The translations under genes and the position numbers were made by a program. The notes under the pieces are model-generated. The model had not been told where the DNA came from, did not search any database, and was given only the letters and a program-made list of their open reading frames with translations. This document shows, piece after piece, positions 1 to 6,691 of a stretch of DNA of 7,925 nt. Source of the stretch: Bacteroidales bacterium (GTDB lineage Bacteria > Bacteroidota > Bacteroidia > Bacteroidales > UBA932); the NCBI GenBank assembly GCA_017383945.1, contig JAFNUQ010000044.1, positions 1-7,925 on the forward strand. Direction: 5' to 3'. Position 1 is the first letter of the stretch, and the number at the start of each line of letters is the position of its first letter.

Positions 1-1
1 A

Positions 2-2062
2 AAGATGGCGCGCGCTGACTCTATCAGAGAGGCAAAACAGAAGGCTAAAGACATCAAGGACAGCATTTTAGCTGAAGTGCCAAGAATCCTGGAGACCTAT
101 GCTCTCCCGGACTCAATGCAATATAAGCGCATCATCACCTGGACTGTAGACCAGGATTTCCATAAGATTGATGCAGCTATTCCGGACACTTCATTTAACT
201 ACTGGTTCAACGATTACCCTATCTTTAGAAACGATGTCAATGCTACTTGGCTAGGAATCTCTGGATCCCCTGCCCAGTATTATGATTTCTTCAAGAGGGG
301 TGACGGAGAGAAAGTTGAGTTCTACAAAGCTCTTGAACCTTGGTCGTATAATCCTAATACGCTGCCGCACTATAACACCAAGAATCCATATACGGAGCTA
401 TCATACTTCGGAACCCTCTTTGCAAAAGACGAGAAGGTATCCGACAATCTGCATCTGTTTACTACACAGAATATCACTCCGGAATTTAACTTCTCGCTGC
501 TATTCAACAGGTTTGGCGGTGAGGGTATGCTAAAAAACGAAGCGACGATAAACAAGACTACTGTTGTCCAGGCCAACTATCTCGGCAAGAAATACACTAT
601 GCATGCAGGCTATATCGGCAATACGCTTTCTCTCAAGGAAAACGGTGGCATAGTAGACAATAAGTGGATAAGGGATACGACTGTAGACTCCCGAGAGATT
701 GCAGTAGCACTCAATAACGCCAAGTCAAAAGTTGCGAAGCACACGTTCTTTGTTGACCAACAGCTGAGAATTCCATTTAACTTCATCAACAAAATAAAGG
801 CTAAGAAAGACTCAAGTTTTGTTGTTGACACGTTAAATATTGACAGAGACATCACCACCGCGTTTATCGGTCATAGCAGTGAGTTGTCAACCTATACCAG
901 AAAGTACGAAGACAATATCTCCGAGAGTGATATCACCGGAAGAGATTTCTATCGCGACATCTTCAACTACAATCCGACTCAGTCAGCTGACTCAATGCGT
1001 GTTATGAAGCTTGACAACAAGTTTTTCATCAGACTTCAGCCTTGGGCAGAAGATGCGATAATCTCAAAACTTGATGTCGGTGTGGGAGACTACCTCCTGA
1101 ACTTCTACAATCCTGATCCTAGTTCATCAGGCAACATCACTCAGAACAATGTGTATCTCTATGCTGGTGCGGAGGGTCAGTTGCGCAACAATTTCTATTG
1201 GGATGCAAAGGCAAGATTTGTCCTCCTTGGACACGATGCCGCTGATTTCAATATTGAGGCCAACGGAAGATTGCAATTCTTCCCATTCAGACGTGCCAAG
1301 AAAAGTCCTCTTGGGCTTAATCTTCACTTTGAAAGCAATCTGATTGAGCCGAGCTTTTATGAGCAGAATATTTATGCCAACCATTTCAAGTGGAATAACG
1401 ATTTCGGCAAAGTCTCAACAACAATAGCACAAGGAGACTTTGACATTCCGCATTGGGATTTAAACTTCGGCGTCGGATATGCTTTGCTTGGCAACAGGCT
1501 ATACTACGATGCTCAGGGCATCATAAAGCAGCATAATTCAGCAATGAGCGTTATCAGCGCAAACCTGCGCAAAAAGATAAAGTTGGGACCACTGCACCTG
1601 GACAACAGAGCCCTTCTGCAGTTCTCGTCCAACAATGAAGTACTGCCACTACCAACACTTGCTCTTAATCTCAGGTACTATTTTGAATTTGTAGTTCAGA
1701 AGGATGCATCCAAGACCAGAGATATTATGACTATGCAGATAGGCGCAAATGCGTTCTATAACAGCAAGTGGAACTCTCCAAGTTGGAACCCTAATTTAGG
1801 TGTTTTCTATAATCAGACCGAGCGACTCTACAATAACGGACCTTATTTTGATGCATTCATCAACATCCAATGGAAGAGAGCTTGTATTTTCCTCAAATAC
1901 CAAAATGCAGGAGGCGGATGGCCGATGAAGAAGTTTGATTACTTCAGTTCAGACAACCGCATCGTGACTACAAATGGCATGGACGGATTTAAGATAGGTA
2001 TCTATTGGCCGTTCTATGCTCAACCTACCGGTAGACCTGGACCTCCTCCATCTAGTGAATAA
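2..2062 (+). CDS. Putative porin of the Bacteroidota type, 5' end outside window
   Basis: Probable outer-membrane beta-barrel of the Bacteroidota 'putative porin' family (the PF14121 type as I remember it). The reading frame is open to the left edge. The first ATG (position 5) starts a charged stretch (ADSIREAKQKAKDIKDSI) and not a signal peptide, so I take the true start and the signal sequence to lie upstream. Counted from that ATG, 685 residues are visible. Residues 35-125 carry the family-like conserved region, including DYPIFRNDVNATWLG and GSPAQYYDFF, followed by TPYTEL-like NPYTELSYFGTLFA and TTQNITPEFNFSL. The rest alternates short hydrophobic and aromatic strands with polar turns, as in an outer-membrane barrel. 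The last strand (FKIGIYWPFY) is followed by a 14-residue proline-rich tail. The substrate cannot be told from sequence. The stop lies 6 nt before the transglycosylase gene, which suggests co-transcription. The family call is fairly secure; the pore function is inferred. Confidence 0.85.
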   Translation, partial: KMARADSIREAKQKAKDIKDSILAEVPRILETYALPDSMQYKRIITWTVDQDFHKIDAAIPDTSFNYWFNDYPIFRNDVNATWLGISGSPAQYYDFFKRGDGEKVEFYKALEPWSYNPNTLPHYNTKNPYTELSYFGTLFAKDEKVSDNLHLFTTQNITPEFNFSLLFNRFGGEGMLKNEATINKTTVVQANYLGKKYTMHAGYIGNTLSLKENGGIVDNKWIRDTTVDSREIAVALNNAKSKVAKHTFFVDQQLRIPFNFINKIKAKKDSSFVVDTLNIDRDITTAFIGHSSELSTYTRKYEDNISESDITGRDFYRDIFNYNPTQSADSMRVMKLDNKFFIRLQPWAEDAIISKLDVGVGDYLLNFYNPDPSSSGNITQNNVYLYAGAEGQLRNNFYWDAKARFVLLGHDAADFNIEANGRLQFFPFRRAKKSPLGLNLHFESNLIEPSFYEQNIYANHFKWNNDFGKVSTTIAQGDFDIPHWDLNFGVGYALLGNRLYYDAQGIIKQHNSAMSVISANLRKKIKLGPLHLDNRALLQFSSNNEVLPLPTLALNLRYYFEFVVQKDASKTRDIMTMQIGANAFYNSKWNSPSWNPNLGVFYNQTERLYNNGPYFDAFINIQWKRACIFLKYQNAGGGWPMKKFDYFSSDNRIVTTNGMDGFKIGIYWPFYAQPTGRPGPPPSSE

Positions 2063-2068
2063 ACTTAA

Positions 2069-3118
2069 ATGAACAAATCCAACAAAACTTCAATAGCTGT
2101 ATTTGTCCTGACTTGTGCAATCATAGCAGGAAGTTTTATCGCCTCGCTTTTTGCTCCAAGGCAAAACTCAGAGATTGAATACAGAGAGCACACTCGTTGT
2201 GTTCTTGAGTTTGACAGGAATGTCAATACTACAAAATCGTTGATAGTAGGTTATAACTATCACCTGGTCCAGGAGTATGCCAAGCACACACATCAAAGCA
2301 TTGACATCCGTCTCACTAGTCACAAGCATGCGTCCTACATCGATTCGCTCAAGTCAGGAGCAATCGACCTGCTTGTAATGAGCATCAATGACGCACTCAA
2401 AGTCGACAGTGTGCTTTTGGTCGGTCCTATTGATGACGTGAGTATGTGGCTGATGAGGCTAGATGACGAGAAGCACAAAAAGCAGGTACAAGACTGGCTG
2501 GCGCAACATAGTCAAAGGCCGGACTTCCACAAAACAAGAGATCTTTATATTCAACGATTTTCCCCTTTCAGAGCAAAGCGAAGGACGGAAATCAGCCCAT
2601 ATGACAGCATCATAAAGGTCTATGCAGACACTCTTAGAATTGATTGGAGGCTACTTGCAGCTGTTGTATATAAAGAATCTCGATTCCATATAGAAGCTCG
2701 TTCACAAAGAGGCGCAAGCGGACTAATGCAGATGATGCCACGCACTGCCAAACACCACAATGTCAAGGACCCACTCAACCCAGAAGACAATATCAGAGGT
2801 GGCTCAGAGCACCTTGGCGAACTTATGCATATGTATAGGAACATCGGTGCAGATAACGAGGAGAGCTTCAAATATAGTCTGGCGGCCTACAATGCCGGAA
2901 TAGGACGCATCAGGGATGTACTCAACGTCGCCAGGGCAAATGACATATCAACCGGATATTGGGAAAACATGGCGGAACTCGTGATTCCTGAGATGAGGGA
3001 TAGCTCCAAGATTGACACCAGCATCGTAAAACTGGGCACATTCAAGGGATTTGAAACTATAGCCTATGTGGATAATATCATAACCATCTATGAGGAATTC
3101 AAACGCATCTGTCCATAG
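2069..3118 (+). CDS. MltF-like lytic transglycosylase with shortened solute-binding domain
   Basis: Exported peptidoglycan lytic transglycosylase of 349 residues, expected to cleave the MurNAc-GlcNAc bond with 1,6-anhydro product formation in the periplasm. Residues 8-29 form a hydrophobic signal or anchor segment; I see no lipobox cysteine. Residues about 50-165 resemble lobe 1 of an SBP_bac_3 solute-binding domain: HLVQEYAKHTHQSIDI, then LKSGAIDLLVMS, then a closing helix and QRF. Residues about 178-345 are the SLT (goose-lysozyme-like) domain. It has the catalytic Glu203 in YKESRF, the GLMQMMP motif at 218-224, AYNAG at 273-277 and the late YV pair at 333-334, so it should be active. E. 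coli MltF is about 518 residues with a two-lobed binding domain, so this protein is much shorter. It follows the porin gene by 6 nt. The SLT call is secure; the MltF relationship rests on the N-terminal pattern. Confidence 0.9.
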   Translation: MNKSNKTSIAVFVLTCAIIAGSFIASLFAPRQNSEIEYREHTRCVLEFDRNVNTTKSLIVGYNYHLVQEYAKHTHQSIDIRLTSHKHASYIDSLKSGAIDLLVMSINDALKVDSVLLVGPIDDVSMWLMRLDDEKHKKQVQDWLAQHSQRPDFHKTRDLYIQRFSPFRAKRRTEISPYDSIIKVYADTLRIDWRLLAAVVYKESRFHIEARSQRGASGLMQMMPRTAKHHNVKDPLNPEDNIRGGSEHLGELMHMYRNIGADNEESFKYSLAAYNAGIGRIRDVLNVARANDISTGYWENMAELVIPEMRDSSKIDTSIVKLGTFKGFETIAYVDNIITIYEEFKRICP

Positions 3119-3141
3119 AGACTTAGTTGATATATTCTTAT

Positions 3142-3149
3142 TATCTTTG
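3142..3149 (+). promoter_or_regulatory. Bacteroidota-type promoter -7 element
   Basis: TATCTTTG matches the Bacteroidota sigma-ABfr -7 consensus TAnnTTTG exactly. It lies in the 53-nt gap after the transglycosylase stop and ends 22 nt before the ATG at 3172. That spacing would give a short A-rich leader typical of the phylum. I cannot find a convincing -33 TTTG at the usual distance; a TTG at 3127-3129 is too close. It probably gives the SRPBCC, methyltransferase and TPR genes their own transcript. Confidence 0.7.
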
Positions 3150-3171
3150 CAATCCATTAATACTAAAAAAT

Positions 3172-3609
3172 ATGACAGCTCATTATACAAGTAAGCACGG
3201 TTTGGTTTCAAAAATGCCAGAGGAATTATATATGGCATTTTGCGATATGCGCAATTTTTCCAGCATAATGCCGGGGAAAATTGATGCTGAGATTACTGCG
3301 GATTATGACAATCTGAGCATAACAGTGCAAGGTTTCAAGATCAGCGTACGAGTAGATGACCGCGTGCCATATTCTATTATCCGCATTGGCAGCGGCGAGT
3401 CTCCTATCGAATTTGTAGGAGTTCTTCACTTTGACCGACCTGAGATTCCTTGCAAGACTGACTTCTGGATTGAGCTTGATGCCAACATCAATTTTATGAT
3501 GAAGACTATCTTAGGCTCTAAGATTCAGCAGGCGCTGGACAAAGCAGTAGATACACTTGTAGACATTTCCGAAGGCAGAATGCCTAATGTTCCTAATGAC
3601 TTTGTTTAA
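3172..3609 (+). CDS. SRPBCC (START-like) family small protein
   Basis: Soluble 145-residue protein without signal peptide or membrane segment, resembling the small SRPBCC/START-fold proteins common in Bacteroidales. These have a helix-grip fold that can hold a hydrophobic ligand; no specific function is known to me. Visible signs are an N-terminal strand (HYTSKHGLVSKM) and a helix with the pattern PEELYMAFCDMRNFSSIMP. After these come alternating strands (ITADYDNLSITVQGFKISVRVDDRVPYSIIRI, here given as residues 41-72), a strand pair at 78-105, and a long C-terminal helix at about 107-133. I chose ATG 3172 over the in-frame TTG at 3127 for two reasons. The longer form would read through the promoter -7 element, and the ATG has the usual A-rich upstream run (taaaaaat). 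The last dozen residues (EGRMPNVPNDFV) extend past where I expect the family to end. The stop overlaps the next ATG as TAATG, suggesting translational coupling with the methyltransferase. Confidence 0.75.
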   Translation: MTAHYTSKHGLVSKMPEELYMAFCDMRNFSSIMPGKIDAEITADYDNLSITVQGFKISVRVDDRVPYSIIRIGSGESPIEFVGVLHFDRPEIPCKTDFWIELDANINFMMKTILGSKIQQALDKAVDTLVDISEGRMPNVPNDFV

Positions 3610-4751
3610 TGTCTGAAGCTTCTGTTTCCATAAGATTCAACCCGTTTAAAGGATCCGACGGTCCTAAAGGGCAGGCTGTGCCCTGGAATCCCCACGGACA
3701 GCTCCTTTCAGAACGTCCAAGCTTCACTCTTGACCCACTTTTCCACGCTGGCTGCTATTATGTTCAAGATAGTTCTGCGATGTATGTGGGGCATATATTC
3801 AGAAAAATAGTAGACTCTATGGGTTTTGCCAGAAGCGGGCTGAAGGTCCTTGACCTTTGCGCCGCGCCGGGTGGCAAAACCACCGATATCGCCTGCTCCT
3901 TGAGGGAGCGTCTGGGCAGCGACTTCCTACTCGTGAGCAACGAAGTGATGAAAGCTCGCGCAGCCATCCTCAGCGACAATGTTGCACTATGGGGCGACCC
4001 CAACATAGCTGTGTGCTCTTGCGATCCGTCTGCATTCGCGCAGCTGGAAGGATTCTTTGATATAATAGTGGCAGATGTCCCTTGCAGCGGCGAAGGTATG
4101 TTCCGCAAGGATCCACGAGCTGTGCAGGAATGGAGTCCGGAGGTGGTTGAGCTTTGCTGTGCAAGACAGAAACGCATCCTTGCTGATATGTGGCCTTGCC
4201 TCAAAGAAGGCGGTGTGCTCATCTACTCTACCTGCACATATGAAAGTTGCGAGAATGACGATAACCTGCTGTGGGCCGCTCAGACACTTGGAGGAGATAT
4301 TATCCCTCCGGAAGATGAATTCTCGTCATTTGGAGTAGAACTCACCCAATATGGATACCTGCTCAAAGCAGGAGTGGTGCCTGGAGAAGGCCAGTGGGTA
4401 GGAGCTCTGGTAAAGACAAGCGCCCAGCGTGAGAAGAAGCATTGCAGCATAGAGACCCTCAGGCCTCTGAGATATGGTATAGAGAAGGGCAGCTTTAAAG
4501 GCAAGGATTTTATACCTAACCCGGATTATGCATTGTCAATTGATTTTGACAGGACCGCATATCCTCTTATAGAAGTGGACCTTCCTACAGCCCTCAAGTT
4601 CCTGCACAGAGACAGTTTTGCCATCCCTGGCGCTGCGCTCGGATATAATGTTATCTGTTATCTAGGACACCCTCTTGGATTTGTAAAAAACATTGGGCAG
4701 AGGTGCAACAATCTTCTTCCAAAAGGAAGACGCATATTAATGAATGTTTAA
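3609..4751 (+). CDS. RsmF-like rRNA cytosine-C5 methyltransferase
   Basis: Cytoplasmic RNA m5C methyltransferase of the NOL1/NOP2/Sun (RsmB/RsmF) family, 380 residues, using S-adenosylmethionine. Motif I VLDLCAAPGGK is at 80-90. The acidic ribose-binding region SNEVMKARA begins at 110. Motif IV DVPCSGEGMFRKDP has the product-release Cys159, and motif VI STCTY has the nucleophile Cys209; both cysteines are present, so activity is expected. The C-terminal segment (about 305-378) matches the RsmF-type end domain, closing with LGFVKNIGQRCNNLLPKG. E. coli RsmF modifies C1407 of 16S rRNA; the target here is inferred by family only. The protein is shorter than the roughly 460-480 residues usual for relatives. 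It begins directly at SVSIRFNP and lacks the usual N-terminal helical segment. An in-frame TGA at 3597-3599 rules out a longer upstream start. It is translationally coupled to the SRPBCC gene and followed 9 nt later by the TPR gene. Confidence 0.9.
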   Translation: MSEASVSIRFNPFKGSDGPKGQAVPWNPHGQLLSERPSFTLDPLFHAGCYYVQDSSAMYVGHIFRKIVDSMGFARSGLKVLDLCAAPGGKTTDIACSLRERLGSDFLLVSNEVMKARAAILSDNVALWGDPNIAVCSCDPSAFAQLEGFFDIIVADVPCSGEGMFRKDPRAVQEWSPEVVELCCARQKRILADMWPCLKEGGVLIYSTCTYESCENDDNLLWAAQTLGGDIIPPEDEFSSFGVELTQYGYLLKAGVVPGEGQWVGALVKTSAQREKKHCSIETLRPLRYGIEKGSFKGKDFIPNPDYALSIDFDRTAYPLIEVDLPTALKFLHRDSFAIPGAALGYNVICYLGHPLGFVKNIGQRCNNLLPKGRRILMNV

Positions 4752-4760
4752 AATAGAGAT

Positions 4761-5594
4761 ATGAAACGTATATTAATACTTATTTCGCTTATCACATTGG
4801 GCTTGTGCGCTCAGGCTCAGACTAAAGATCATAAAGCAGACTACGAGAGACAGGTGCGCATGATGGGCATTGCAGGACTTGGTGTGGATTCGATCATCAA
4901 TCGATGGGCAGAAGAAGCACCCGAGGACACCGACATGCTGACTGCAAGATTTAACTATGACTTTGTTAAATCTCAGAGTAACAACGTTATACAGAAAAAC
5001 CAGAAGAAGTATCTTGGCAAGGCGCCAATCATGACTTTGAAAGACTCCCTGAACAACGACGTATTCTATTTTGAGGACATTCAGTTTAATGATGAGTTGG
5101 TAGGATCTGCATTAAAGGCTATCGACAAAGCCATCAGCATCAACCCTTCTGAACTCCGACACAGAATCAGCAAGATCTCTGCTTTGATGATGTATGAAAA
5201 AGAGAGTCCGGATCTAGCGGTTGCTCAGATCAATGAGCTCATAGATTTAAATAAAACTACAGAGTGGACATTTGACGGAGAGAAAGCAGATAGTGAACTT
5301 TTCTGCCAGATGGTCGGAGAATATTGCGTCAGTCTGTTCCAGATTGCAAGCCCTGCATCCTATGAATATTTTCTCAATCTTTCAGAGAAGATGTCTAAGC
5401 TTTTCCCTAAGAACACCGTATTCATCAACAATATCGGTTCTTACTGGCAGGTAGCAAAGAAGGACAACAAAAAGGCAGCTAAATTCTACAAGAAAGCCTT
5501 GAAGATTAATCCTGAGGACTATGCAGCGAGCAAGAATATGAAGATCATTGAAGCTTCTAACGCTGCTTCACGCTCAAAGAAGGGTCGATCTTAG
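4761..5594 (+). CDS. Exported TPR-repeat protein of Bacteroidales
   Basis: Protein of 277 residues with a clear Sec signal peptide (residues 1-20: basic MKR, hydrophobic core, cleavage likely after AQA), so probably periplasmic. The mature part is helical. Residues about 112-150 (ALKAIDKAISINP and following helix) and 218-255 (NNIGSYWQVAKKDNKKAA, then FYKKALKINPEDYAA) look like TPR units, which usually mediate protein-protein contacts. The middle (TLKDSLNNDVFYFEDIQFNDELVG; residues 92-115) recalls a conserved Bacteroidales TPR family of unknown role. There is no enzymatic motif. The start is fixed by the signal peptide, with an A-rich upstream region (aaaatagagat). It probably belongs to the transcript of the preceding methyltransferase gene, since I see no promoter in the 9-nt gap. 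The C-terminus is short and basic (ASRSKKGRS), and its last 38 bp lie antisense to the permease gene. No partner can be named. Confidence 0.8.
   Translation: MKRILILISLITLGLCAQAQTKDHKADYERQVRMMGIAGLGVDSIINRWAEEAPEDTDMLTARFNYDFVKSQSNNVIQKNQKKYLGKAPIMTLKDSLNNDVFYFEDIQFNDELVGSALKAIDKAISINPSELRHRISKISALMMYEKESPDLAVAQINELIDLNKTTEWTFDGEKADSELFCQMVGEYCVSLFQIASPASYEYFLNLSEKMSKLFPKNTVFINNIGSYWQVAKKDNKKAAKFYKKALKINPEDYAASKNMKIIEASNAASRSKKGRS
5557..5594. other. 38-bp tail-to-tail overlap of two coding regions
   Basis: The plus-strand TPR gene stops with TAG at 5592-5594, while the minus-strand permease gene stops with TAG at 5559-5557. The last 11 or so codons of each are therefore encoded by opposite strands of the same DNA. 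I find no inverted repeat with a T-run here that could act as a bidirectional terminator, so the two transcripts should overlap at their 3' ends. Confidence 0.9.
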
Positions 5595-6690
5595 AGATAA
5601 ACATTATCGGGAGTAGCAGAAGAAGCATAATAACTGCAAAGGTCACAAGATTGGCCAGAACTACCCCGACAAGATCAATATTGACAGGCACCCAGCTGAC
5701 ATAATAGTTGGCTGGGTCTAGTTTTTTCAGATGAGTCCAATCCTGCACTAGACAGAACAAAAGTGCAGCTCCGTTACCTAAGAGCATTGCTTTGCCCACC
5801 AGCCGAGCACTCATTTTAAGGAAAACGGAAGCGATAGACCGGTTGTTCATTCCCAGAGTTTTCAGAGTACCTATTGTAGAAATATTGCGGAAGAGGAGGA
5901 TAAGTAGACCCGAAATCATATTAAATCCTGCTACTATGCTCATCAACAATATGATAGCATAAACATTGAAGTCTATGAGATCAAGCCACTCAAAAAGTTG
6001 AGGATACTTCTGCCTTGAACTTTGTGCGGCGAGGCCTGTCAACACAGCCAGTTCCTCTGTCTTGTTCTTTATGATATTTGTTTCTTGATAGTTTTTCTTC
6101 AGGTGCACGTCTACGGCACTATACTGAGCATCTGTCCAGCCATTTAACCTCTGGAGAGTGTGGATATCGGCATAGACATAAGGCGTCAAGTCAGATCCCA
6201 GAGGGTTCTCATAACTATCAGCAACAACAAAATTACGTATCTTAAATCCGTTGGACATAAAATAGGAAGTCAAGGTATCCCCCTGGCTCAAACCCATCTT
6301 AGCTGCAAGAGTGGTCGGGAATACCAGCCCCAAAGAGTCCGCTAACTTTTCTGAAGCTTTAATAATTACACCTTGAAAGCCAGCTTCAGACTTCAATACC
6401 GCGGTGTTCATCACTGCCGGAACAAATGATTGCACACCCTCGATAGAAGATATCCTATCTTTCAGGTTTTCATCAAGATCGAGTGGATTATCGCTTTGAA
6501 ATAGGTCCTGTACTTCATTTGATAGCACAACATCTCCTGTCATAGTTGCTATACCGGCATTTATCTCATTTCTGAAACCCTGTGAGATACTCTCGGCAAG
6601 GACTATAACAAAGAAGGAGATGGCTATCACAATGATAGCCATCCTTCCTTTAAACTGAAGGCGTTTTGCTATGAAGCCAGTAACGCCCAT
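5557..6690 (-). CDS. FtsX/LolE-like ABC transporter permease
   Basis: Inner-membrane permease of 377 residues with the MacB/LolC-E/FtsX architecture. TM1 is at about 18-34. A large periplasmic domain follows at about 35-240. Then come TM2 at 242-268 (AIILLMSIVAGFNMISGLLI), a cytoplasmic coupling stretch at 270-291 (STIGTLKTLGMNNRSIASVF), TM3 at about 297-316 and TM4 at about 341-365. The WLDLIDFNVYAI entry to TM2 and the VPVNIDL stretch before TM4 match Bacteroidota LolE-like permeases as I remember them, which are about 410-420 residues long. Such proteins work with a LolD-type ATPase in lipoprotein release or other envelope tasks. No ATPase gene is in the window, so the partner is unknown. 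The ATG lies one base after the stop of the M13 peptidase gene (TAATATG), so translation is probably coupled. The 3' end overlaps the TPR gene. Lipoprotein sorting is a family-based inference. Confidence 0.85.
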   Translation of the reverse strand: MGVTGFIAKRLQFKGRMAIIVIAISFFVIVLAESISQGFRNEINAGIATMTGDVVLSNEVQDLFQSDNPLDLDENLKDRISSIEGVQSFVPAVMNTAVLKSEAGFQGVIIKASEKLADSLGLVFPTTLAAKMGLSQGDTLTSYFMSNGFKIRNFVVADSYENPLGSDLTPYVYADIHTLQRLNGWTDAQYSAVDVHLKKNYQETNIIKNKTEELAVLTGLAAQSSRQKYPQLFEWLDLIDFNVYAIILLMSIVAGFNMISGLLILLFRNISTIGTLKTLGMNNRSIASVFLKMSARLVGKAMLLGNGAALLFCLVQDWTHLKKLDPANYYVSWVPVNIDLVGVVLANLVTFAVIMLLLLLPIMFISKIDPSLSVKQR

Positions 6691-6691
6691 A

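Noticed and set aside
3127..3171. TTG start giving a 160-residue form of the SRPBCC protein
   Set aside because: The extra 15 codons run through the promoter -7 element and do not resemble the family; ATG 3172 fits better.
3764..4222. 152-codon open frame on the minus strand opposite the methyltransferase gene
   Set aside because: It is antisense to the motif I-VI region, is Ser/Pro/Arg-rich and low in complexity, and shows no family resemblance.
4715..4730. Perfect 6-bp inverted repeat TCTTCC-AAAA-GGAAGA near the end of the methyltransferase gene
   Set aside because: It lies inside the conserved coding end, is only moderately stable, and is not followed by a T-run, so it is not a convincing terminator.
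4730..4777. Near-identical 12-mers acgYatattaat at 4730 and 4766
   Set aside because: Both encode RIL-type residues at the end of one gene and the start of the next. With a single mismatch and only two copies in AT-rich sequence, chance is sufficient.
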